A DNA stretch of 64,000 nt from Limnohabitans sp. Bal53 (GTDB lineage: Bacteria > Pseudomonadota > Gammaproteobacteria > Burkholderiales > Burkholderiaceae_C): NCBI RefSeq assembly GCF_003063355.1, contig NZ_NESH01000004.1, positions 248,001 through 312,000 on the forward strand, read 5' to 3'. The first letter of the stretch is position 1. The number at the start of each line of letters is the position of its first letter. The notes under the pieces are model-generated. The model was given only the letters and a program-made list of their open reading frames with translations. It made no database searches and was not told where the DNA came from. The position numbers and the translations under genes were made by a program. Below are positions 51,752 through 60,202 of the stretch, one piece after another.

Positions 51752-53101
51752 TTATTCCCAAGGCCGTGGCCGTCGCTTGCTCTGAAGTTCACCCACGTTC
51801 ATCTCACCCTGAAGTGGAGCAGCGTAGAAGCGGTCGATCATTTCTGGGCTGGTCCGTGCATTGCGAGCCAGGGTCAATGTGTCCACCGTTCGACCAAACA
51901 TCAATCGGAACATGATGCTGCTGTGACGAAGGCTGTACAAGGTACGGGTTTCGCCAGCGGTGCTGAGTTTCAGACCAGTTACTTCCAGCACAATTTCAAA
52001 CTGCCTTGCCAGCAGCTTCATGGCGTTGTCGCGTGACGCCGCATCGGGCATGAACACATAGTCCTCGGGGTGGATGTCTCGGCCCAGTTCAAGCGCTTGT
52101 CGACGCCTGATGCGTTCATACACTTTCACTGCCCAAGGCATGGTGGTGATGGGAAAAGTGTGCCCCTTACTAGGCGGCAAGCTGAGCCTTAGGTATGTCC
52201 ACTCCCTGCGAATGATCTCTACATGCTTGTGCTGCATATTGCGAATGTCAGTAGGGCGGATGTAGCTGTTGACCATGAACACGATCAGGTCTGCCAAGTC
52301 CTTGGTCATCTCGATGCGCTTGATCAAGCGATCAGCAGGTCCTAACTTGCCACCAGGCTCGCAAAAGTAGGAGCCCTTGGTTTCTTCTGAGTGTGCTCGC
52401 CACTCGACTTTCTTGCCAGCCAACTTTTTGGCCACCTTGGTGATTTCTTTGTATTCGCCCACATTGAACCAGCCACGCGGCTTGTCCTCAATGCCCACCT
52501 TGGGAAACTCGGGGATGTGCTGGATGAAGCTGTGCCGGGCGGCATGTTGCAAAACCTTGCGTGTGAGCCCCATGTAGGCACCCAGCGTAGAAACACTCAG
52601 CTTGGGCACTTGGTTGGACAGCTTCTGCAAAAACTCATCCAGCATCTTGTAGTTGATGCTGAGCACGTCCGTTTGACCGAAAAAGGGCAGGATGTGTTTG
52701 TCGTAGCGCAACTGCATGTTGTCATAACTGATCTTGGATAATTGGCTTCGGTTCAGCTTGGCTAATTCACTGTCCATCAGCATCTTGGTGGCTTTGGCGA
52801 AAGTCACAACTTCTGCGGCGTTGACCTCGATCGGCAAGCCTTCAAAGTTGCCACCCCTTATGCGAATGGTGATGTCGTCGTAAAAGCGCTTGGCCGCTTC
52901 CAACGCGTCTCGCTTGATTTCGGTCTTGGTTGTGCGTTTGAAGATGTGGCTCTCGGCGTAATACCTTACCCACCAGTAGCTGGAAGCCGGAATTTTGAAA
53001 ATCACCAACTTGCGTGGGTACCCTGGAATTCGCGTGATGGTTTCCTTGATGGGCACAGACCTGTGCCGTTCGTGTGAGTCGGGTTCAATGGCGCGTGGCA
53101 T
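51752..53101 (-). CDS. Tyrosine recombinase-like integrase
   Basis: 449 residues. The N-terminal part holds a SAM-like core-binding region (LMDSELAKLNRSQLSKISYD, DEFLQKLSNQVPKLSVSTL). The catalytic domain has NSYIRPTDIRNMQHKHVEI with the first Arg, TLYSLRHSSIMFRL with the R of the H/x-R pair, and TSPEMIDRFYAAP with the likely nucleophile Tyr. It is longer and more divergent than the tRNA-Val element's integrase. The sequence is rich in Lys and Arg and begins with MPRAIEPDSH. It is the first of a leftward set including the 213- and 346-residue genes upstream. Confidence 0.8.
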   Translation of the reverse strand: MPRAIEPDSHERHRSVPIKETITRIPGYPRKLVIFKIPASSYWWVRYYAESHIFKRTTKTEIKRDALEAAKRFYDDITIRIRGGNFEGLPIEVNAAEVVTFAKATKMLMDSELAKLNRSQLSKISYDNMQLRYDKHILPFFGQTDVLSINYKMLDEFLQKLSNQVPKLSVSTLGAYMGLTRKVLQHAARHSFIQHIPEFPKVGIEDKPRGWFNVGEYKEITKVAKKLAGKKVEWRAHSEETKGSYFCEPGGKLGPADRLIKRIEMTKDLADLIVFMVNSYIRPTDIRNMQHKHVEIIRREWTYLRLSLPPSKGHTFPITTMPWAVKVYERIRRRQALELGRDIHPEDYVFMPDAASRDNAMKLLARQFEIVLEVTGLKLSTAGETRTLYSLRHSSIMFRLMFGRTVDTLTLARNARTSPEMIDRFYAAPLQGEMNVGELQSKRRPRPWE

Positions 53102-53254
53102 GTCAATTTCTCTGCTGTATTCATAAAGTTTGTTTTCTGAACAGCTGGCCAGTCAACCTGAAAGCGGCAGGGCTCCGGTTGATCTGTGGCTTTTAGACGA
53201 TCGCTGATTTAGTGAGACGCCCTGCAAATTCAACTGCTATTTGCAGAGCGTTCT

Positions 53255-53896
53255 TCAAACGCTTTCAGCCTCATCTTGAGGTTCGTCAGATGATGAATTC
53301 GACTTTGGTGTCCCGACCTTCCATCGATACGTTTCATACCAGGCTTGTAGTTCACTGGTTGCTTTCAGATACTCAGCGTCACCATAGCCTTGCAAAATAC
53401 GCTTCAATTTCGCTATGTCCGGCTCCAAAATTGTGGTGTCAGAAATTTGAAAATTGATGGCTTTTTCACTGTTGGCTTCCAAAGTTTCCCAAATGTTTTC
53501 CACATCACGTTTCATAGAACAAATACTTCTATAAGAATTCATCAATTGCTCTAGTTCGACCATGCACGCATCCGTCAGATTGAAACCGTCAACGATCTGA
53601 GCTGAGTGCTTGAGCGTCATGAACAGGTTTGAGTGCACCTGTGCTACGGTTATCAAATAGTCAGAACTGCTGTAGCGCTTCCAGTCATACTCCTCCCCTC
53701 TAATCTCACTCAAGTTGTTCAGCAGCCTTTCGAGACTGTGTAATGAGGAGTAGTTGCGTCCACCGCTTTTGTAGTAACGACCATCTGGAATTTGAAGAAT
53801 CTTTTTGAGGTCCTTTAGTTTTGGAAGTTCAGATTCAAAGTGGGCTTTCATCAAAATCACAGTGGCTTGGCCATAGGGTCCTAAAAAATCACTCAT
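53255..53896 (-). CDS. Hypothetical protein of the second integrase element
   Basis: 213 residues from ATG 53896 (GAGGAG upstream); a longer frame to 54016 lacks a ribosome site. Mainly helical, with YGQATVILMKAHFESELPKL and CMVELEQLMNSYRSICSMKR, acidic C-terminus (SSDEPQDEAES). I recognise no family. It lies between the integrase and the 346-residue gene, same direction. Confidence 0.6.
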   Translation of the reverse strand: MSDFLGPYGQATVILMKAHFESELPKLKDLKKILQIPDGRYYKSGGRNYSSLHSLERLLNNLSEIRGEEYDWKRYSSSDYLITVAQVHSNLFMTLKHSAQIVDGFNLTDACMVELEQLMNSYRSICSMKRDVENIWETLEANSEKAINFQISDTTILEPDIAKLKRILQGYGDAEYLKATSELQAWYETYRWKVGTPKSNSSSDEPQDEAESV

Positions 53897-53972
53897 TGGG
53901 CGCTCCTCGTTGTTGATTGACCTTTGATAGATTGATCCCCAGCTCATTACGAACCGGGGATCAAATTGGTAT

Positions 53973-55013
53973 TTACAACATGGCTTCTTTGTTCGCCAGG
54001 TCATCAATAGAAACACTCAGTGGTGCGCTGTTTGTGAGAGGATGAGTAGCAGAACTGAGGACAGGCAGTCCCGCAGGCTGGTAACCCTTGTCGCCCGGCT
54101 GCATGCCCCATCCAGATGTGATACCCCATTTCTCTCGCAACACATCCAACTTGTCTTCCATGCTTTTCAAGTCGTCAGAAAGGCTGGCTTCAGCCACCAT
54201 GGACAGGATTTGCGTTTCCATGGCTTCGTTCAGCCGGATGAAGCGAACCACACGACGCTCGTGTCCCATGGGGTTCACGCACACAGCAAATTCAAAAGTG
54301 CCTTCCTTTTTGCCTTCGCCGACGGTGTTAAGCACGAACTTGTCCTCTACCTGAACTACGGTGTCCGCAACCTTGGCATTGGCCAGTAAGATTTTGCGCA
54401 GCAGCTTGGTCTTGGCTTCCTTGTGATCCTTCACAGCCTTGGCCGTGTCTGCGTCCTCTTTTGTCGCAGTGATCTTGGCAATGCCACCCCGGTCCTTGAT
54501 GTAACCAGGCAATTCAGTGGCCGCCAAGTTCTCGTCAAAAGCCACCTGCAGAACTTTGGAGTAGTTGTAGGCAGTCTGGCGGTCGGTTGGCAGGATAAAA
54601 CGCAGCACCGTAGTGATCCAAGGCGTGTTGGCCTGGGTCTTGATGTCGTGTTCGCTTTCCAATTGATCACGCATGCGCAGCAAGATGTGGTCGCGCAGTG
54701 CTGACTCGTTGATCTGCAGGGCATAGCTGTAGATGGCGCCCAGCAGTGCGTACAACTCTTTTGTTCCACGCACTACGTAGGTCTCAACGTACTGATTGTT
54801 CATCTTGGCTAGGTTCTGGGCCTGTCCAAGGATCATGTCCACCTGCACTTCGTTGGCGCTTTTGTCACTGGGACGGCGCTTGTCGGAACCGCCCAAGGCG
54901 CGGTTCATCAACAGACCAAAGGAAAACTCATCCACTGGTGTGGTGGTTGCCAGGGTATCGACGGGTGCCCCATTTGCTGCGGGCGGGGTGATGTTTGTGT
55001 TTTCTAAGTTCAT
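53973..55013 (-). CDS. Hypothetical 346-residue protein of the second integrase element
   Basis: Not recognised. AGGAG stands 7 bases before ATG 55013. A low-complexity N-terminus (PPAANGAPVDTLATTTPVDE) is followed by a helical region (DMILGQAQNLAKMNNQYVET, YALLGAIYSYALQINESALR) and a beta-rich part (FEFAVCVNPMGHERRVVRFI). No signal peptide or membrane helix. It might be a structural or DNA-binding protein. Convergent functions with the neighbours cannot be inferred beyond shared direction with the integrase. Confidence 0.65.
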   Translation of the reverse strand: MNLENTNITPPAANGAPVDTLATTTPVDEFSFGLLMNRALGGSDKRRPSDKSANEVQVDMILGQAQNLAKMNNQYVETYVVRGTKELYALLGAIYSYALQINESALRDHILLRMRDQLESEHDIKTQANTPWITTVLRFILPTDRQTAYNYSKVLQVAFDENLAATELPGYIKDRGGIAKITATKEDADTAKAVKDHKEAKTKLLRKILLANAKVADTVVQVEDKFVLNTVGEGKKEGTFEFAVCVNPMGHERRVVRFIRLNEAMETQILSMVAEASLSDDLKSMEDKLDVLREKWGITSGWGMQPGDKGYQPAGLPVLSSATHPLTNSAPLSVSIDDLANKEAML

Positions 55014-55128
55014 TTCAACTCCTGTTAAATTTCATAACCATGGGTTCCGTCGACCAGGATTGGTGCGACAAGCTGAGGTTAGGTTTTGGGCCAGGGAGAT
55101 AGTTCCTTTTTTCGAGGGGTTCGAAAAA

Positions 55129-55872
55129 ATGAAGTTGGAAACTCAGATATCTGCTAATGGTGGAAAGCCATTGATGCAGGCGATTGCTTCGGGTGGCATG
55201 ACCGCCGCTGGGAGTGAGCCATTCATTTATGGCGGTTACTTGGAAGTCTGGTTCCGATGTTTGAAGTTGTCCAAGCAATACATCCACAACTGCCGCACGG
55301 GACTCTTTGGTTCACAAGGGGCAGCGAACACTTTCAAGCTCTTTGGGTGCCTTGAGCATTTCACGTTGCGTGAGTGGTGGCACGAACGTGGTTGCCAAAA
55401 TTTTGGACGCAGCTTGGCCACATTCAAGGTGCGTTTGGTAGTGGCTCAGCGTAAAAAGACCAGTTGCCGCATAACTCTAGATGTCGATGACGAAACACCT
55501 ACGGAACTGGTCGGCGATGAGGTCAGTTTTCTGGTTCAGCAGATGAGACTGCTTCAAGCTCAAAGTGGAATGCTTTCCTCAGCACCCAGGGCGTGGTCTA
55601 TCTACAAAAGCCGCATAACACCTGAGGCCATTAAGCTACACCTTGATGTGCTTGAGGCTCATGACACCATCAAGCACAATGCACCTAGCACCAAACTTTG
55701 GCGTATCGGAGAGCAGATTGGCCTAAACCCTAAGGCTAAGACCAAAATTGGTGATGCGCCGAAGGAGCAAATAGACAAGCACATCAAGATGGGGCAAACA
55801 GTGAGCGAGTTGGTTAGAAAAGGGCAGGGCTTGGTTGCGAATGCTTGCGACGGTGTTTTTCCGCGCTATTAA
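55129..55872 (+). CDS. Hypothetical 247-residue protein, divergent from the 346-residue gene
   Basis: Starts ATG 55129 with GAGGGG upstream. Notable segments: IYGGYLEVWFRCLKLSKQYI, FKLFGCLEHFTLREWWHERG and basic C-terminal helices (IDKHIKMGQTVSELVRKGQG). I recognise no family; the W/H-rich first half and the basic second half suggest nucleic-acid binding. It is the only rightward gene of the group, divergent from the 346-residue gene with 115 bases between, a probable control region. Confidence 0.6.
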   Translation: MKLETQISANGGKPLMQAIASGGMTAAGSEPFIYGGYLEVWFRCLKLSKQYIHNCRTGLFGSQGAANTFKLFGCLEHFTLREWWHERGCQNFGRSLATFKVRLVVAQRKKTSCRITLDVDDETPTELVGDEVSFLVQQMRLLQAQSGMLSSAPRAWSIYKSRITPEAIKLHLDVLEAHDTIKHNAPSTKLWRIGEQIGLNPKAKTKIGDAPKEQIDKHIKMGQTVSELVRKGQGLVANACDGVFPRY

Positions 55873-56397
55873 ATGGGTGGTGATAGAAATATGCTGATTC
55901 GGGTGTAGCTAGCTAAGTTAGACCTTGCGGTTTTTTAAGAGCTTTATCGTGCGGATATCTATCGTTCAATAGCATTGTTTCATGCGCACTTGGTGTTCAG
56001 CTTTAGGCTGGATGCAGTCGTAGCTACGTGGCAAGTCACCGGCAGTAACCGACCCGATGCGGTCGTCGACGAACCCACAATGAACTTCCGCTCCTGGTTA
56101 ATAGCGAAGTTCAGAACAGGCGTTCGGCCGCAAATCAGCGGACCTGCAAAAGTCCTAGATTTCCCCGGAGATGCCAAAGCAGGTATGCAGGCAGGCCGAA
56201 CTCGTGCATCGGCGCGCCCAGCACGACATGGCCATGTGGCTGCATCTCAGCGATCTAGCATCATCCCGAACCATCTATGCGGCTTGCCCGGCTCCAGTGA
56301 ACGCGGCGCTGAGCGCCGAATTCACTGATTTCAATGACCCCGGCGTGGACTGCATGCATTCACACCGAAGTCATGCGGTCCAATCAAACGGGTCCGT
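55873..56397. other. Gene-free stretch before DUF4148 gene
   Basis: About 520 bases without a supported gene. It contains a GACCGG/GCGGTCG-type mixture near 56030-56070, similar to the other gaps, and a strong palindrome at 56295-56327. The frames in it show no motifs. Confidence 0.45.
56295..56327. repeat. 33-base near-perfect palindrome
   Basis: CAGTGAA, then CG, then CGGCGCT, one G, AGCGCCG, AA, and TTCACTG. The outer 7 and inner 7 base pairs match perfectly, with only a 2-base internal loop. It could form a very stable hairpin. No T-run follows, so it is not a standard terminator on either strand. Confidence 0.7.
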
Positions 56398-56835
56398 TCA
56401 GTAAGTGCTGACCAGCGGCATCTGGCCCGTGCGAACCGCCTCGGCCAGTTCGGTCTTGACCTGCTCGCGGGTCTTGCCCTGGGCCACCGGTTTAGCCGGG
56501 TAGCGGCCGGGGAAAAGTTCGTTGGCTTTCTTGCCGCTCTCTTGGTCGACCACGATGTCGCCGGTGCGGATGGCTTCGGCCAGCTCGGCTTTGACTTGCT
56601 CGCGGGTCTTACCTTCGACGACCGGTTTGGCCGGGTAGCGGCCAGGGAAAAGTTCATTGGCTTTTTGGCCAGTTTCACCATTGACCACGATGTCGCCGGT
56701 GCGGATGGCTTCGGCCAATTCAGCCTTGACCTGTTCGCGGGTTTTGGGGGCCGAGGCATCAAAGGCCAGGGCATGGCCAGCGGACAGGGCTGCCACCACG
56801 GCAAGGGTCAGGGCGGAGAGGGTATAGCGGTTCAT
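56398..56835 (-). CDS. DUF4148 repeat protein, secreted
   Basis: 145 residues from ATG 56835, preceded by AAAGGAAA. Signal peptide TLSALTLAVVAALSAGHALA. The mature part is a 45-residue unit repeated: residues 31-75, 76-120 and a partial third at 121-145. Each unit opens KTREQVKAELAEAIRTGDI and ends ELFPGRYPAKPV. Proteins with this DUF4148 unit are widespread in Burkholderiales and periplasmic or surface-located, function unknown. It stands alone, divergent from the LysR gene. Confidence 0.85.
   Translation of the reverse strand: MNRYTLSALTLAVVAALSAGHALAFDASAPKTREQVKAELAEAIRTGDIVVNGETGQKANELFPGRYPAKPVVEGKTREQVKAELAEAIRTGDIVVDQESGKKANELFPGRYPAKPVAQGKTREQVKTELAEAVRTGQMPLVSTY
56401..56745 (-). 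repeat. Tandem 135-bp repeats in the DUF4148 gene
   Basis: Three tandem copies of a 135-base unit, 56745-56611, 56610-56476 and the partial 56475-56401, give the 45-residue protein repeat. The copies are very similar, so recent amplification or concerted change is likely. Confidence 0.8.
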
Positions 56836-56950
56836 GATTGGTTTCCTTTCGGTTTCAAGAAACGGCCGGTCTGTCAACATGACGGAGCTTCTGGCCGGGT
56901 CGATGGACCTTCGTGTGGAAAGCGCTGCATCGATGGGATGAACTTTAAAA

Positions 56951-56968
56951 TTTCTTTTTCGAAAGAAA
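56951..56968. promoter_or_regulatory. AT-rich palindrome upstream of LysR and DUF4148 genes
   Basis: TTTCTTT, TTCG, AAAGAAA: a perfect 7-bp stem with a 4-base loop in the divergent region between the DUF4148 and LysR genes. It may be a LysR binding site; LysR sites are often T-N11-A palindromes. Direct evidence is lacking. Confidence 0.4.
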
Positions 56969-57044
56969 AATAGCTAATAAAACATTGGGTCATTTCCAAA
57001 AGAGAAATAATGCAAGCTCTTGAAGAGCCTGTAAGGAGCGCTGG

Positions 57045-57995
57045 ATGGACCGACTGCAGTCGATGCGTGTTTTTGAGAGCGTGGTGGACGAGGGCGGCTT
57101 TGCCGCTGCAGCGCGGGCGCTGGACATGTCGGCCCCCGTGGTCACCCGGCTCGTGGCCGACCTGGAAGAACACTTGGGCACGAGGCTGTTGCAGCGCTCC
57201 ACTCGGCGCCTCTCACTCACCGAGGCTGGCCAGCAATACCTCAGCCGCATACGCCACATCCTGCAGGACATCGATGAAGCCGATGCGATGGCGAGTTCGC
57301 ACACCACCGAGATGGCCGGCGTGCTGCGAATCCAAGCGCCGCCCCTGCTGGCCACCTATGTTGTCGCGCCTTTGCTGGGCCGCTTTCGCAGCCAGTACCC
57401 TGCGGTGCGGATCGAGCTGCATGTGTCGCCCGTGGCCGAGCCAGCCATTGAGGACTTCGACATCACCTTGCTCGGCACCGATGACAACTTCGACGCTGAC
57501 ATCGTGGCGCGCAAGGTCATCGAGTCAGAAGCTTTCCTGGTCGCTTCGCCGGCTTATCTGCAGCGCCGGGGGGAGCCACGCAGGCCAGAGGAGCTGGCGC
57601 ACCATGATTGCCTGAGATCGAAATCGCCCCAAACCCGACCACGCATTTGGCGTTTGTGGAGTCCTCAACGAGAAGAACAATGGCAGGAGGTGGAGGTTCA
57701 GCCTGTTTTGTTGTCCAACCACATGGACACGCTGTTGCGCGCTGCGCTTGATGGCGCCGGCATCATGTCTTTGCCCTTGGATATCGCGGCACCTTACCTC
57801 TCACAAGGCACTTTGGTTCGGGTGCTCTCTCCCTGGATCACAGGGCGGCTGGCCTTGTATGCGGCATTGCCGAGCCGTAAGTTCATTCCCGACCGGACAC
57901 GGGTTTTTCTGGAGTATCTGATCGAGCAAACAAAGCTTCAGACCGACAAGGCCTTGAAGGCATTCACTTCAACGAAAGCGGATTCCGTTGGTTGA
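57045..57995 (+). CDS. LysR-family transcriptional regulator
   Basis: 316 residues. N-terminal winged helix-turn-helix: MDRLQSMRVFESVVDEGGFA, AAARALDMSAPVVTRLVADL, EEHLGTRLLQRSTRRLSLTE. The C-terminal part is a periplasmic-binding-like effector domain (VRIELHVSPVAEPAIEDFDI, AALDGAGIMSLPLDIAAPYL). AAGGAG lies just before the ATG. LysR regulators usually control a divergent neighbour, here DUF4148, with the palindrome at 56951 between. The effector is unknown. Confidence 0.9.
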   Translation: MDRLQSMRVFESVVDEGGFAAAARALDMSAPVVTRLVADLEEHLGTRLLQRSTRRLSLTEAGQQYLSRIRHILQDIDEADAMASSHTTEMAGVLRIQAPPLLATYVVAPLLGRFRSQYPAVRIELHVSPVAEPAIEDFDITLLGTDDNFDADIVARKVIESEAFLVASPAYLQRRGEPRRPEELAHHDCLRSKSPQTRPRIWRLWSPQREEQWQEVEVQPVLLSNHMDTLLRAALDGAGIMSLPLDIAAPYLSQGTLVRVLSPWITGRLALYAALPSRKFIPDRTRVFLEYLIEQTKLQTDKALKAFTSTKADSVG

Positions 57996-58095
57996 GCCAC
58001 CGACGCACGCGGGCCGCGGTTCAGCCTGAAATTTTCAGATGCCTTCAAATGGAGAAAGCGTGTCGATGGACGCCTGCAGACTGACCATCGACGCG

Positions 58096-58689
58096 CTAGG
58101 TCGGTTCCATCACACGGGTTTGGAGTGCGTTTTTCATGAATGCGGCGGCTTGGTTGCTCAATCGGGGCAAATGGGCAATCTGGTCTTGCTCGATGTGCTG
58201 CAGCACCATTTCGTTGATTCCACCAATCAGCCCAGTGGCCAGCCATTGCGGGATCGGAGTTGAGCGATGGTTGGCGGCGGCCGCCAGAAGTACCCCCGCT
58301 AGTCTTTCCATTGCCAAGCGCCTGGCGACCAGCCCAGCAGGTCCAAGCGCAAGGATCTCCACAAACAACGCGCGCAGTAGCAAGGGATTGGCGGCCAAGG
58401 TCTCCAGATAGAGCCTGATGGTCAGATCAATCTGCGAACTCCAATCTCGCTTGGGATCGATGCTGGCACGCAGCGTGGCCTCGATCTTTTGCGCAGAGTG
58501 GTTGAACAGCGCGATCAGGCAGTCGGTCTTGTCCTTGAAGTATTGGTAGAAGGTCCTCTTGGACACATTCGCCTCGCGAACGATGTCTGAAGTCGTGAGT
58601 TGCGCGTACCCGTGAGCAGTGACCGCGCGTGCCATTCCCTCCAGCAACCGGGTGCGGTGTTCATCGTCAGGGATCTGTGGTCGGCTCAT
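58096..58689 (-). CDS. TetR-family repressor
   Basis: 197 residues. The helix-turn-helix is in TTSDIVREANVSKRTFYQYF, with a K-D-K-T ending typical of TetR. The C-terminal helical ligand domain begins near DCLIALFNHSAQKIEAT. It is divergent from the efflux operon, and its start lies next to the palindromic GGTACCG sites that also cover the operon promoter. It therefore most likely represses the efflux operon and itself, being released by an unknown substrate. Confidence 0.92.
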   Translation of the reverse strand: MSRPQIPDDEHRTRLLEGMARAVTAHGYAQLTTSDIVREANVSKRTFYQYFKDKTDCLIALFNHSAQKIEATLRASIDPKRDWSSQIDLTIRLYLETLAANPLLLRALFVEILALGPAGLVARRLAMERLAGVLLAAAANHRSTPIPQWLATGLIGGINEMVLQHIEQDQIAHLPRLSNQAAAFMKNALQTRVMEPT

Positions 58690-58708
58690 GGTTCGAGTAT
58701 CTCATGCT

Positions 58709-58767
58709 CGGTACTTGACAGTACCGAAAATCGGCGTAGAATTTTGATTATGGTACCGATTGGTACC
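58709..58767 (+). promoter_or_regulatory. Efflux promoter with TetR-type operators
   Basis: CGGTAC (58709-58714) is inverted as GTACCG (58721-58726), with TTGACA (58715-58720) between, so the -35 lies inside an operator. A 16-base spacer leads to -10 TAGAAT (58737-58742). GGTACC then occurs twice more, at 58752-58757 and 58762-58767, 10 bases apart. Repressor bound here would block both the promoter and the start region. Confidence 0.7.
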
Positions 58768-58782
58768 GAACTAGAGAATGCC

Positions 58783-60201
58783 ATGTTGAATCAACAAAAT
58801 CGATTGCTTGCCAGGCTGACACTCAGTGCCTTGATGGGGGTGGCAGCTTGCCTTCCCACGCTGACACATGCCGAAGCTCTCAACTTCGAAGAAGCCGCCC
58901 ATCGACTGCAAGCCAATTCAGATCGCCTGGCAATGACTCGCTTTTCTGTTGAGAGCGCACAATTAAAAGAGCAGGCCACTCGGCATCTGGGTGGTCCCGT
59001 GGTGACCGCAGGAGCTGCGGCTTTCCGCTTCCAGGGCGCCGTACAGGGCATTGATCTGACCCCCCTGACGCACACGATCGGTTCGTCGATTGCAGCGTTG
59101 CCGGCGCCGCTGGCGGCCGGTCTGACACGCCTGCCGCCACTTCCGAACAGCCTCGATCTGAGCACGCAGCGCAGTGGCAATACCTCATCAGTCTCGGCCA
59201 TATTGCCGATCTACACCGGGGGCGCCACCACGGCAATCAAACAGGCCTTGCAAGCCAAAACCGAAGAGGCCCGGGCAGACGGCCGCCAGGTACAACAGGA
59301 AGTGTTCAATGAGTTCGTGCAGCGCTACTTCGGCGCCCAACTGGCTGAACGCGTCGCCGGATTGCGTGAAGTGGCCTACCGAACCGTCTCGGAGCATGAC
59401 GCCGCCACGCAGCGAATGCTGGAAGCAGGTCTTGTCGCACAGGTCGAGCGACTACAGGCTCGCGCAGCGATGGAGGATGCCAAGCGTAACGCCCTGAAGG
59501 CCCGGGATGACGCTGAATTAGCCTCGACGGCGTTGGCCAGAACCCTTCGCAACAATGAGCGGATTCAACCGATGAGCCCGCTGTTCGTGATCAGTTCGCC
59601 GATCGAGCCGCTCGGCTACTTCACTGACGCGGCCCTGGAACGTCACCCGGGATTGGCCAAGGTGGCTGCCAAGAAGCGTGAAGCCGAGCAAATTCATGCG
59701 CTGGAAGAGTCTCAGAAGAAGCCTGCGGTGTTCGCCTTTGGCCAACGCCAACTGCGCTCCTCGGACCAGGCCAATTGGGTTGTGGGCGTCGGGGTCAGCT
59801 GGAGGTTGTGGGGTGGCGTGGACCGCTCCTTAATGAGCGAAGCCTCTCACCGGCTCATCGAGATGGCGGACAGCCAGGACAAGCAAGCCCGAAATGACAT
59901 TGCCTTGCTGGTCGAGAAACGTTGGATGGCCGTCGACCAAACCCGGCGCCAGTTCCTTGCGCTGACCCCGAGTCTGGAGTTGGCCAATGCAGTCCTCCAA
60001 CTCAAGACCAAGGGCCAGAAGGCGGGTACCAACTCCACGCTGGAACTGATCGACGCCGAAGTGAACCTGGCCAAAGCCAAAACGGAACAGGCGCAAGCGG
60101 CTTACGACTATGTCAAGGCGCTCGCCGATCTCCTTGAAGTGTCTGGCCTGTCCGATCAATTCGGCAGTTACATGGCTCGTGCCGATCTGAAAGTGCAATG
60201 A
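58783..60201 (+). CDS. Outer-membrane factor of efflux system (TolC-like)
   Basis: 472 residues from ATG 58783; an in-frame ATG at 58750 lies right at the expected transcription start and is less likely. Signal peptide MLNQQNRLLARLTLSALMGV...THA. The body has the repeated helical hairpin pattern of TolC relatives (NFEEAAHRLQANSDRLAM, VQQEVFNEFVQRYFGAQLAE, NSTLELIDAEVNLAKAKTEQ). It is the outer-membrane channel for the adaptor and permeases that follow without gaps. First gene of a TetR-controlled operon. Confidence 0.87.
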   Translation: MLNQQNRLLARLTLSALMGVAACLPTLTHAEALNFEEAAHRLQANSDRLAMTRFSVESAQLKEQATRHLGGPVVTAGAAAFRFQGAVQGIDLTPLTHTIGSSIAALPAPLAAGLTRLPPLPNSLDLSTQRSGNTSSVSAILPIYTGGATTAIKQALQAKTEEARADGRQVQQEVFNEFVQRYFGAQLAERVAGLREVAYRTVSEHDAATQRMLEAGLVAQVERLQARAAMEDAKRNALKARDDAELASTALARTLRNNERIQPMSPLFVISSPIEPLGYFTDAALERHPGLAKVAAKKREAEQIHALEESQKKPAVFAFGQRQLRSSDQANWVVGVGVSWRLWGGVDRSLMSEASHRLIEMADSQDKQARNDIALLVEKRWMAVDQTRRQFLALTPSLELANAVLQLKTKGQKAGTNSTLELIDAEVNLAKAKTEQAQAAYDYVKALADLLEVSGLSDQFGSYMARADLKVQ

Positions 60202-60202
60202 G

